Shown: positions 1 to 10,222, numbered from the stretch's first letter. The stretch: DNA of 57,279 nt from Triparma columacea (GCA_030267965.1 BRYA01000670.1:1325-58603), one strand, 5' to 3'. Numbers and translations are program-made. Notes: generated from the sequence alone by a model not told the origin.

Positions 1-3000
1 ACACAACTGACCCGATCTCTAGCACGAGTACCGACAGGACGAAGTATTGCTCTGTTATCCAAAGCAAACTGAACGCAGCGAACAATGACAACAAGGAAGC
101 TACTTTCAACCAAGTCAAAAACAGGAACTGCGGCCCCGGCACTACTACCTCGCAGTGGGGTTACTTTCCTGGCAACTGCACATGCACTTGTGCCATGGAA
201 TTCACTGGGCCCACAGACAGCCCAACGCCTGCTCCAACTCCCACGACTACTCCTACACCTACGCTTGCGCCTACTCCTGTACCTACGCTTGCGCCCACAA
301 CTCCGCAGCCAACTGACAGCCCGACGCCTGCTCCAACTCCCACGACTACTCCTACACCTACGCTTGCGCCAACAACTCCGCAGCCAACTGACAGCCCGAC
401 GCCTGCTCCCACTCCCGCGACTACTTCTACTCCTGCACCTACGCTTGCGCCAACTGAGAGCCCGACGCCTGCGCCCACTCCCAACCCTACTCCTGCGCCT
501 ACCCTTTTGCCCACAACTCCGCAACCAACTGACAACTGTGACAACTGCACGTGTACGTGCCCGACACCTGCTCCCACTCCAACGCCCACTCCTTGGCCTA
601 CCCTTGCGCCCACAACTCCGCAGCCAACTGACAGCCCGACGCCTGCGCCAACTCCCACGAATACTCCTGCACCTACGCTTGCGCCCACAACTCCACAGCC
701 AACTGACAGCCCAACGCCTGCTCCAACTCCCACGACTACTCCAACACCTACGCTTGCGCCTACTCCTGTACCTACGCTTGCACCCACAACTCCGCAGCCA
801 ACTGAGAGCCCAACACCTGCTCCCACTCCTGCACCTACTCCTGCCACTACGCTTGCGCCCACAACTCCGCAGCCAACTGACAGCCCGACGCCTGCGCCCA
901 CTCCTGCAACTACTCCTTCTCCTACTCCTGCACCTACGCTTGCACCCACAACTCCACAGCCAACTGACAGCCCGACACCTGCGCCAACTCCTTCATCTAC
1001 GCCTGCCCCTACGCTTGCGCCCACAACTCCGCAGCCAACTGACAGCCCGACGCCTGCTCCAACTCCCACGACTACTCCTACACCTACGCTTGCGCCTACT
1101 CCTGTACCTACGCTTGCGCCCACAACTCCGCAGCCAACTGAGAGCCCAACACCTGCTCCCACTCCTGCACCTACTCCTGCCACTACGCTTGCGCCCACAA
1201 CTCCGCAGCCAACTGACAGCCCGACGCCTGCGCCAACTCCCACGAATACTCCTGCACCGACGCTTGCGCCCACAACTCCGCAGCCAACTGACAGCCCGAC
1301 GCCTGCGCCCACTCCTGCAACTACTCCTTCTCCTACTCCTGCACCTACGCTTGCACCCACAACTCCACAGCCAACTGAGAGCCCGACACCTGCGCCTTTT
1401 CCACCCTGCCTCGACGATTGTAGCTTCAGAAAGGCACTTTCTCTCTGGTTTTATAATCCTACCCTTGCGGCAAGCACATACGGCAACATCACGGACTGGT
1501 GCACGAAGTATGTCACTGATATGTCAAGTGCATTCTCTGGCAAATATGCATTCAACGAGGACATCAGCGGATGGGACGTCTCGAGTGTCACTGACATGGC
1601 GTTTATGTTCACATACGCGACCGACTTCAACCAGGATATTGGGAGTTGGAATGTCTCGAGTGTCAATCGCATGTTCAGTATGTTCGATAAGGATTATTCG
1701 TTCAACCAAGATATTGGGACTTGGGATGTCTCGAGTGTCACTGACATGGCGTTTATGTTCACTGAAGCAAATGCCTTCAACCAGAATATTGGGAGTTGGA
1801 ATGTCTCGAGTGTCAATCGCATGTTTAGTATGTTCGATGGCGCATCTTCCTTCAATAAGGATATTGGGAGTTGGAATGTCTCGAGCGTCACTGACATGTC
1901 TGATATGTTCCGTAACGCAAAAGTCTTCAACCAGGATATTGGGAGTTGGGATGTCTCGAGTGTCACTGACATGCAGTTTATGTTCTAGTGAGTATTGAGA
2001 GATGCTTTGGAGATGAGGTCTATGTGGTTTGCGTGCTATCTTTGCTGCATTCTGTTTTAAGTAATACACTCGCTTGTCATTCTAACATTCACACACGCAC
2101 ACGCAAATCTAATCTCGCACATTAACACTCGGCCTTGAATTAAACGCAGTACTAACCCCTATAATGATGATGACGGCTATTACGGGGACTATGGCGAGGA
2201 CTATAGCGTGGTTTTGGAAGAAGGCTCTGTCTTTAACCAGGATATTGGGAGTTGGGATGTCTCCAGTGTCACTAGCATGACTAGTATGTTCTAGTGAGTA
2301 TTGAGAGATGCTCTAGAGTGGAGGTCTTTGTGGTTTGCGTGTTATCTTTGTGGCATTCTATTTTAAGCAATACACTCGCTTCTCATTCTAACATTCACAC
2401 ACGCACACGCAAATCTCATCTCGCACATCATCACTCGGCCTTGAATTCAACGCAGTTATGCAGAATACTTCAACCAGGATATTGGGAGTTGGAATGTCTC
2501 GAGTGTCACTGACATGTCAAGTATGTTCTAGTGAGTATTGAGAGATGCTTTGGAGATAGATGAGGTCTTTGTGGTTTGCGTGTTATCTTTGTTGCATTCT
2601 ATTTTAAGTAATACAATAGCTTCTCATTCTAACATTCACACATGCACACGCAAATCTCATCTCGCACCTCTCCACTCGGCATTGAATTCAACGCAGTTCC
2701 GCTAAAGTCTTCAACCAGGATATTGGGAGTTGGAATGTCTCGAGTGTCACTGACATGAAGTATATGTTCGCTGGCGATGGCAGCGACTTTCGGTCCCCAA
2801 AAATCACTGTCTTCAACCAGAATATTGGGAGTTGGGATGTCTCGAGTGTCATCGACATGTCGGGAATGTTCTATTACGCAGCTGTCTTTAACCAGGATAT
2901 TGGGAGTTGGAATGTCTCGAGTGTCACTGACATGGGGTATATGTTCCGGTGAGTATTGAGTGATGCTTTGGAGACGAGGTCTTTGTGGTTTGCGTGCTAT

Positions 3001-4560
3001 ATTTGCTGCATTCTATTTCAAGTAATATACTCGCTTCTCATTCTAACATTCACACACGCACACGCAAATCTCATCTCGCACATCACCACTCGACGTTCAA
3101 ATAAACGCAGTTATGCTAAGGCCTTCAACCAGGATATTGGGAGTTGGAATGTCTCGAGTGTCACTAGCATGGATAGTATGTTCTAGTGAGTATTGAGAGA
3201 TGCTTTGGAGATGAGGTCTTTGTGGTTTGCTGCATTCTTTTTTAAGTAATACACTCGCTTCTCATTCTAACATTCACACACGCACACGCAAATTTCATCT
3301 CGCACCTCTCCACTCGGCATTGAATTCAACGCAGTTCCGCTAAAGTCTTCAACCAGGATATTGGGAGTTGGGATGTCTCGAGTGTCACGAACATGCAGAA
3401 CATGTTCCGGTGAGTATTGAGAGATGCTCTTGAGATGAGGTCATTATGGTTTGCGTGTTATCTTTGCTGCTTTCTATTTTAAGTAATACATTTGCTTCTC
3501 ATTCTAACATTCACACCCGCACACGCCAATCTAATCTCGCACATCACCACTCGGCATTGAATTAAACGCAGTAACGCTCAAGTCTTCAACCAGGATATTG
3601 GGAGTACTACCACGGCATTGCCTACTCCATCGCCTACTGCTAGTCCTACCACGGCATTGCCTACTGCTAGTCCTACGGCATCGCCTACAGTATCGCCTAC
3701 GGTATCGCCTACGGCATTGCCTACTGCTAGTCCTACGGCATCGCCTACTGCTAGTCCAACTGCATCGCCTACTGCTAGTCCTACGGCATTGCCTACTGCT
3801 AGTCCTACGGTATCGCCTACGGCATTGCCTACTGCTAGTCCTACCGGGAGTTGGAATGTCTCGAGTGTCACTAACATGGAGGGTATGTTCTAGTGAGTAT
3901 TGAGAGATGCTTTGGAGATGAGGTCTTCGTGGTTTGCGTGTTATCTTCGCTGCATTCTTTTTAGGTAATACAATCGCTTCTCATTCTAACATTCACATAC
4001 GCACACGCCAATCTCATCTCGCACATCTCCACTCGGCATTGAATTAAACGCAGTCAAGCGAAGGCCTTCAACCAGGATATTGGGAGTTGGAATGTCTCGA
4101 GTGTCACTGACATGTATCAGATGTTCACGTGAGTATTGACAGATGCTTTGGAGATGAGGTCTTTGTGGGGTTTGCGTGCTATCTTTGCTGCATTCTATTT
4201 TAAGTAATATACTCGCTTCTCATTCTGACATTTACACGCGCACACGCTAATCTCATCTCGCACATCACCACTCGGCATTGAAATAATTGCAGATACGCTG
4301 AAGCCTTCAACCAGGATATTGGGAGTTGGGATGTCTCGAGGGTCACTAACATGCTATATATGTTCTTTAGCGCAACTGACTTTGTCGCGGACGTCACAGG
4401 CTGGAACGTTTGCAGCGTCACGAGTTCTACTGATATGTTCACTTTCTCCGGCCAATCATCAACAAATCTATTCCCCCCCGATTGCATTAATTGCCCTGCC
4501 AATTCCACCTCTGGCTCCGGACAGTACGTACAGAACGGAAACCCTTGTACCCCAGTCTAG
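1..4560 (+). CDS. Partial (5' open) BspA-like/DUF285 repeat surface protein with Pro/Thr stalk
   Basis: The frame is open from base 3, so the start lies upstream of the window. Exons: <3-1987, 2150-2293, 2456-2530, 2697-2948, 3111-3185, 3335-3409, 3572-3892, 4054-4128, 4293-4560 (about 1,089 residues seen). Order: a short Cys-rich piece (GNCTCTC, about bases 165-190), a long stalk of [15 protein letters not shown] repeats (about 195-1400), then about 17 repeats of 25 residues with the core [16 protein letters not shown], and a Cys-containing tail ([10 protein letters not shown]) without an obvious membrane anchor. Known: DUF285 repeats form leucine-rich-repeat-like solenoids in secreted or surface proteins of bacteria and many protists. 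Inference: extracellular adhesion or recognition protein; the Pro/Thr stalk is probably O-glycosylated. Internal exons 2-8 are all multiples of 3 and bounded by phase-2 introns. Exon 7 has an extra Pro/Thr/Ser insert. Family assignment is confident; role is unknown. Confidence 0.88.
195..1400 (+). repeat. Pro/Thr/Ser minisatellite stalk in the surface-protein gene
   Basis: Tandem, imperfect units encode runs such as [10 protein letters not shown] and TLAPTTPQP. Larger blocks also recur, for example the block around 205-310 and again around 1035-1140. The bias produces long antisense and shifted open frames (Gly/Val-rich and Leu/Arg-rich), which are artefacts. It is typical of a mucin-like, O-glycosylated spacer, and its length probably varies between alleles. 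Confidence 0.9.
1988..4292 (+). repeat. Tandem array of exon+intron units (8 related introns)
   Basis: Eight introns are clearly homologous: 1988-2149, 2294-2455, 2531-2696, 2949-3110, 3186-3334, 3410-3571, 3893-4053 and 4129-4292 (149-166 bp). Each starts gtgagtattga, carries ttctcattctaacattcac (a CTAAC branch-like site) about 70-80 bp before the acceptor, then cacacgcacacgc, and ends in a variant of ttgaattaaacgcag or ttgaaataattgcag. The exons between are mostly exactly 75 bp, one 25-residue protein repeat. The array therefore arose by duplication of an exon together with its intron, not by repeat expansion inside an exon. Confidence 0.93.
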
Positions 4561-4784
4561 CATCCTGTTAATCGCGTCTGACTGTCGTTCACCGTAATGA
4601 ACGATGGTAACGTATCAGACGATAAGAGGGTCACTGCTGTGGTCACTCTTATGGGGTATCGTCGCACGACATTAAGGGAATGTCCGACGTTAAAAACGAT
4701 TACGCGGATGATTGTGTTTTACGGAACTAAGATACGCGGAAATCCTGGGAATTTACGCTTGGGGAAAACAACGTAATTGTGCAC

Positions 4785-4815
<31 letters not shown>

Positions 4816-5178
4816 AGGGAGTTACAGCAATGGCTGTATTTAGGAACAACACCCCTGGCTGAACCAAGGTACTTGGAAGTAAGCAAGATCAGATTATTGG
4901 TCAGAAAAACACTAAGTATTATGCTTGTTTATTGCGATCGACTATCGTTACCGTCAGTCAATTTTAGATGTTAGTTACGACCTCAGAAATTTACTGAGAA
5001 AGTAACGCCGCGAAAAGCGCCGTCGTAAATTCTACCGATAATTTGAAAATAATAGCACGACATGACGGCATCTTTACGTTAAAATCTGTCATTAAAAAGC
5101 TCAACTCTGTGCTCAAATCAATGTCCTCCCCTGTCTGAATGCTGTGAGGCCAGCGTTTTCGCATATAGATTCCCCCGT
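4561..5178. other. Intergenic region with a nested hairpin and a GA microsatellite
   Basis: No gene is supported here. Just after the surface-protein stop, 4575-4581 pairs with 4615-4621 and 4585-4591 pairs with 4598-4604, giving a two-tier hairpin in the presumed 3' UTR. A (GA)n run of about 26 bp lies near 4789-4815. The rest is unremarkable. Confidence 0.5.
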
Positions 5179-6006
5179 CTACTGATTGTCGTTGCTCTTT
5201 CCATCGTCTCCCCCATCTTCCTGAGTAACATCTTCCTCGTAATCGTAGTACCCCATAGCTTTATAAAGCACTCCTAAAACAATCAAAAATACAGCGAGCA
5301 CTACAACACGCATACAGAACTCATCTACACCACCTATACCCTTTATGAAATCTAATGATGATAACCAGGAATGTAGGGAATGGGGTAGGAATGTATGGGA
5401 GTGGGGGGACGTCCAGATTGAAGGGTCGGGATCGGAGGGAGTTGCTGTTGACATGGTTGAGTATGATATGTCAAATGATACTGCTGAGGGGGGGGATTGG
5501 GCGGGTATGTTTGTTGAACTTTTCAAATCGTGACTGACTGTGTTGTTGGTGGTGGTGGTGGTGGTGGTGTTGGTGGTGGTGGTGGTGTTGGTGGTGGTGG
5601 TGGTGTTGTCGTTTGAGGATGTGTTGTTGTTGTCGTTGTCATTCTCATTTATATTAGTTTCGATGTCATGGTTTGAGTTATTGTTTGAGTTATTGTCCTG
5701 AGCTCCCTTGGTTAGTGTTTTTAGTATCCCCTTTAGTATCCCTTTTGGTTTTGATGCTGTTTGTAATGGTGTATGTAATGGTAGTTGTAATGGTGTTTGT
5801 AAAGAAGGACAGAATGATGATGATATTGAAGTCTTTTGATGGGGTTTTTGAGGGACGTCTCGCTCATTTTTGTGACTGTCTTCATTTTGAGTTGGATGTG
5901 ACGTATTTGTCGTCGATGTTACATCATATTCACCCACTTGTTCGTTATTTGATGAAGTAGATGGTGGTATTAGTGGAGGAACGTAGCGAGAATTCAAGTT
6001 AGACAT
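5179..6006 (-). CDS. Low-complexity protein with one C-terminal membrane segment
   Basis: Single-exon frame of 275 residues from the ATG at 6006; the longer upstream frame begins at a non-ATG codon. Residues about 1-180 are Ser/Thr/Asn-rich and probably disordered, with an Asn/Thr run from TTN-type codons. One hydrophobic helix lies near the C terminus (CMRVVVLAVFLIVLGVLYKA), followed by an acidic tail, which suggests a single-pass or tail-anchored membrane protein. The tandem motif GILKGILK before the Asn-rich tract matches the SILK-type docking motif of PP1 regulators ([GS]IL[RK]), but that is a weak clue. I do not recognise the family. The upstream region 6007-6514 is shared with the divergent NPRL2 gene. 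Confidence 0.6.
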   Translation of the reverse strand: MSNLNSRYVPPLIPPSTSSNNEQVGEYDVTSTTNTSHPTQNEDSHKNERDVPQKPHQKTSISSSFCPSLQTPLQLPLHTPLQTASKPKGILKGILKTLTKGAQDNNSNNNSNHDIETNINENDNDNNNTSSNDNTTTTTNTTTTTNTTTTTTTNNTVSHDLKSSTNIPAQSPPSAVSFDISYSTMSTATPSDPDPSIWTSPHSHTFLPHSLHSWLSSLDFIKGIGGVDEFCMRVVVLAVFLIVLGVLYKAMGYYDYEEDVTQEDGGDDGKSNDNQ

Positions 6007-6514
6007 GACTTTTGAAATGCTTTGGAGAAAATGCTTTGAGAAATCACACTGGAAATTGTGCACCAATTCATCAAATCAAACACACACACAGTGAATAATT
6101 TAAAGAGAACTTGAGAAACTTAAATACGCTGACACCAACTCGCTAAAAAGTGCTACTTTCAACGTCCAGGAAAGTCGCTTTTAGATAGTTAAATCAACTC
6201 TTAAAACCATTTACAAGCGCCTGCGGAGTAATCATTTCAACGAGGGAGAGCAATGTTGCTTTCCAATCCGCGCATCTATTTTGCTTCCAACACGGCATTG
6301 ATGACAAGTGGAGGAAAGAGACAAGACAAAATGCGAAGGCAAAATTGGCAGACTCCCATTTTTTGGATGTTTCTTTGATGTTCTAAAACGCCACTTATAA
6401 CAATTTATTACATGAACGAAATCACACACTACAAATAATACACAAGTAAAACCATAAAACATCTCCAAATTGTCATTATTCCATCACAATCAGAATATAA
6501 TCACTGCTTCCCTG
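6007..6514. other. Shared upstream region of the tail-anchored protein gene and NPRL2
   Basis: About 508 bp between two divergent start codons. Short open frames here begin at non-ATG codons or have no recognisable content. No RNA gene or repeat is apparent. Confidence 0.4.
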
Positions 6515-8622
6515 ATGGATTCTCGCTTAGATGTCCCCACTTCACCACCTTCTTCAACACCTCCTCCTAATACATCCTCCCCCACCACACGTTCATCAAC
6601 CACATCATTATCAACATCACTTCCTACAACCTCTACAACCACAGCTCCCTCTAAACCCTCTATCCTCCCACCCTCCTCCTCCTCCCCTCTGGACCCTCTA
6701 AACTCATCCCCACCCCTAATAGCTGTATTCGTATCTCACTTCTCAAACACGCTAGGGCCAGTGCTGTCAATGTCGTACCCGCCCCAGGCGGGACACCTAA
6801 ACGTAGATGAGGATGTGCCAACTGAGAGAGAATGGAAAGAGGGGAGGGGAAGACTTAAGCAGATGTGGACTGAGTTCGTTGGTATGAACAAGGTAAGAAA
6901 AGCGGACAAGGGGAAGGAAGGCAACATTTTGGAAGTAAACTCATTTTGTCCCCTCCGCGCACACGCTCACACCTCCCACTTAGAAAACAAACGAAGAGAA
7001 GAAACAGAAGCAGAAGAAAAAGCCAAAGAAGAAGAGCCGTCAGACGTCCAAAAATTCTCCCACCCCTCCCCAAGCCACCTCCTCCCCCACACCCACAACT
7101 GCCCCTCCCTCCCCCCCCTCCCCCCCCCAAAAAACTGCTCCCCCTTCCCCCCCCCCATCCCCCCCCCAAAAAATCCCCTCCCCCGTCCCTCCTCCCTTCA
7201 CTGGTACTCACACTACAATCCACGAGACCCTCCTCGATTACATAATAACCTCCCCCCGTATAAAGCAGACCGCAATAACCCTCCCAATCCCCCCCTCCCA
7301 CCACCTTCACCCTTCCTCAACAACATCACCCTCCCCCCCAACTAATGCCACAAACCTACCATCAGATCCGTCGATATGTTTATTATCCTACCCAATATCC
7401 CTAAAATCATCCTCCTACTCCCGTAACCGTTTCACATTCAACGTATCCTTCCTAGTATTAACCTCCCACGCTGACCTCTGGTTACCGGTGTTAACCCGGG
7501 TCGGGGAGACATTAGAGGAAGCAGAGAGTGACGAACATTGGGTTTTCAATGGCCTTGGTTTAGGCTCCACAACCTCCGATCCCCTTACAACTGTTTCACC
7601 TACACACGTTATCGATGATGCTCTCGGGTCAGAAGCACCACCACCAATTCCTAACCCTGAGTATAATGTTGTGTCACCGACATTGAAAGAGTTCATACCT
7701 CTGTTATTCAACGAATTAAACCCACCAACACAGAGATTACTTACATGCGCGATTGGTAGTACGTTAGTATCTATTAACCCACCACCACCAACACTTACTA
7801 CTACAGGGGGTAAGGAGAGGACGAATAATACGGGAGGAGGAAATGAGGGGAAGAGGGAAGGGGGGAACATACCACCGACACCGAGCCCGAGCTCGGTTGT
7901 TTACTTATTACCTAATTACGGAAAAAGGTAAGTTGAAACGACAAAAGAATGGGGCGAAGGGAGGGGAGGAAAGGGGGGAAGGTAGGGGGAAACGACGAAT
8001 TGTTGTAAACGCTTGTGTGCTTGTCTGTGCGTCGTGTGTGTGTGTATGGTGTTTCTACTAACTCTCCTCCACCCCTCCCCCCCCCCTCTCAACTTTCACC
8101 CAAAAACCACCAAACAGGCCAAGTCGTGATCTAACAATCCCATACATCCTCCCTTTCATAAACGATTCCAACACCGTCCTAACAATAAAGGTAGAGTCCG
8201 AGGTAGACTGGTCAGCCGTTGAGGATGTAGTCCGCGTTATGGTTAAGGAAGGTAAAGTCGGTGTACGTGGTATTCATGGTAAGAAAAGTACGGAGGATAA
8301 ACTATGCTACCCTTTCTGTTACTACAACAATTCACTGTCGTCGGAGGTAGGAGGAGGGGTTGTGGGGGTTAATGAAGCCATGGTTGACCTCGCTAGGAAA
8401 GCCGCAGACGGAACTAGGACTAAGGAAGATATCGAATGTCTACTTGGGATATCTAAGGGGAAGGGGGGAAGGAGGGGAGATATAACAAAGGGGAGAAATA
8501 GAAGCGGAGAAGCAACGAGCGAGGGAAGTAGGGATGAAATTGAGGAAAGGAAGGGGGGGGAGGATGTTAAGAGACTTGTGGAATATAAGGGACAGGCTAA
8601 GTATGTGGAGATATGGATATGA
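6515..8622 (+). CDS. NPRL2: Nitrogen permease regulator 2-like protein (GATOR1 subunit NPRL2)
   Basis: Exons 6515-6892, 6984-7927 and 8118-8622 give 608 residues. NPRL2/Npr2 is a subunit of GATOR1 (SEACIT), the GTPase-activating complex that switches off Rag GTPases and TORC1 when amino acids are scarce, at the lysosome/vacuole. Visible matches: an N-terminal FVSHFSNTLGPVLS segment after a Ser/Thr/Pro leader; SYSRNRFTFNVSFLV, corresponding to the conserved YxRNxxxFN segment; FIPLLFNELN; then RDLTIPYILPFIND and VDWSAVEDVVRVMVKEGKVG, matching the C-terminal winged-helix part; and a C-terminal RLVEYKGQAKYV region. Exon 2 carries a basic then Pro-rich insert (about residues 127-210) not found in animal or yeast NPRL2, so the protein is longer than usual (about 380-600). 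The start is the first ATG in frame. Intron 2 has G-runs at its 5' end and C-runs before the acceptor. Confidence 0.82.
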
Positions 8623-8694
8623 GGTGAAAAGTAATATGGACTTTTTGGAAGTACAAACGATAGCCGCGTGGGTTTATTTTTTAAAAACCCTTTT

Positions 8695-10165
8695 TTAACA
8701 ACCCACCCCCCTTCCTGTAATCCTCCATGTCCCTTTAATAGATCCGTCCTCCATCTCCCCCTTCTCCCCCTCCTCAACAACGACAATCCAGTCAAACAAA
8801 TTAACGTTCGGGTCAATATGTCTCGGTACCATCCTAACACTCTCCCCCATCCCTGGCCTATCCCTTCCCCCCTCAAACGTTAATACCCCATGGTCGTCTC
8901 CCCCGCTACTATATCTAACTTCCTCATCCCTCTTCCCCGTGAAACCCATCCGATCCCCCTTATCTGTAACGCTGGGTTTACCAGCGACTAAGTCAACAGC
9001 CTTGCTACCAGCGTCAACTACAACGCAGGAGGAGGTACTCGCTACTGAGCATACACCCGTGTTTATCCAGCACGCATGTTCGAATTCCGGGGCTCCTTTA
9101 GACATTTCGACGTCACCGTACTCAGTGTCACCTAGGAGGAAAGAACCAGGCTGAACTTCTGTGTGTACGTTGGCGGAACCCTCGATGAAATACGTACCTG
9201 TACCACCGCCTGTTATTACACCAGGGTCAACGCCGTTTGAAGTCAGGTAGGCTTTAACCTCACGTGCTGATTTAACGCTAGTACTCATTACCTGAGAGAC
9301 CCTGTCGGACGAATTGTTGACGTGCTGGAGAAGGCCGTGGTAGCAGTGAAGGCCTCTGTAACTTGACCCTGCCTCTTTGACGAGTTCGAGGATGTTTGGG
9401 AGGTTTGATGGTGTAGGTGTTATACCACCACGGTTCTGTCCTACGTTAACTTCGACGAACACACCGAAGGATGAGTGTGGTAGTAGTTCGTTCAAGTTGC
9501 GTAGGTTGTCGATATCGTCGCAGAGGAGTGATACGTTTGCCTTGCCCTTGCAAGCCTCGATTATGGAACGGAACCGGGATATCTTACGTACCCCAACGAC
9601 GGAGTTGGTTAAGAGAACGTCGACGATGCCGTGGTTTGAGGAGGTCCACGTTGTACCCCAACCTGAGGTTATTGCTGAGGTTAAGGAGGATAACTCATCG
9701 AGAGTCTGAACGCAGATACCGTCGGCTCCACCACCGGGGAAGGGACAAGTCTTTGTGGGAAACTTACGGAGGGTCAACTCAGCGAGATCAGGACACTTGT
9801 GGGTCTTGTAGTGAGGACGAATACGAACAGAGGTACTTGTACTCCAGGATCTAATGGTGAGTGAAGTGAGTGAATGTGGTGAGCCAAAAATATGAGGGAA
9901 TTTAGTACGAGAATCGGTGGCACAAGCATCACAAACACTAACCATCCCCCACCTACCTCAACTTTGTTAGATTACGCTTAACAGCATCCAAATTTACAAC
10001 CAATGAGGGGGTATCAATCTCCTTTATCGTATCCACAAGTGGACCAACTGGTGTTGGAGAAGGAATTGGATTATATGGTATCGCAGAAGTTGCCATTGAA
10101 TACGTGTTCATTCCACGTGTAACTCGAAATATTGAAAATGCAACAAATGTGCGCCTATATAGCAT
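8695..10165 (-). CDS. D-threonine aldolase / D-serine dehydratase-like PLP enzyme
   Basis: Exons 10165-9957 and 9850-8695 give 454 residues. This is a fold-type III (alanine racemase-like) PLP protein. IDTPSLVVNLDAVKRNL begins the barrel domain, and RPHYKTHK carries the PLP lysine. VFVEVNVGQNR follows, then VITGGGTGTY, a phosphate-binding loop. In the C-terminal domain DDHGVLTF and VPRHIDPNVN hold the metal site. Known: D-serine dehydratases use a His-x-Cys pair here and D-threonine aldolases His-x-Asp. The H-I-D here favours an aldolase, cleaving D-threonine or related D-3-hydroxy-amino acids to glycine and an aldehyde. The first about 30 residues (MLYRRTFVAFSIFRVTRG) are basic and hydroxylated like a mitochondrial presequence; a second ATG at 10111 would remove part of it. 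It is divergent from the carboxypeptidase gene. Confidence 0.82.
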
Positions 10166-10222
10166 TCCAACTATTAATCTCCCTCTTGGTTTCTGATCCT
10201 CCCTGCCCTGCTCAAACTGGCC
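10166..10222. promoter_or_regulatory. 57-bp divergent promoter between aldolase and carboxypeptidase genes
   Basis: Only 57 bp separate the two start codons (111 bp if the aldolase uses the downstream ATG at 10111). It contains C/T-rich sequence and no classical TATA box that I can identify. Both 5' UTRs and the core promoters must fit or overlap here. Confidence 0.5.

Noticed and set aside
85..1998. Long alternative frames (Leu/Arg-rich plus strand, Gly/Val-rich minus strand) over the stalk
   Set aside because: They are by-products of the CCN-repeat bias; the Pro/Thr frame continues into the DUF285 repeats and is the real one.
1988..4292. CRISPR-like array of regularly spaced repeats
   Set aside because: The repeats are 75-bp coding units alternating with spliceosomal introns of related sequence; no 25-40 bp identical repeats with unique spacers, and the organism is eukaryotic.
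4789..4815. (GA)n tract as a regulatory GAGA element
   Set aside because: Simple microsatellite between genes with no conserved context.
6232..6468. Possible small minus-strand protein upstream of NPRL2
   Set aside because: No recognisable features and it lies in the region expected to hold UTRs and promoters.
9377..9854. Plus-strand frames inside the aldolase gene
   Set aside because: Shadows of the aldolase coding strand without family motifs.
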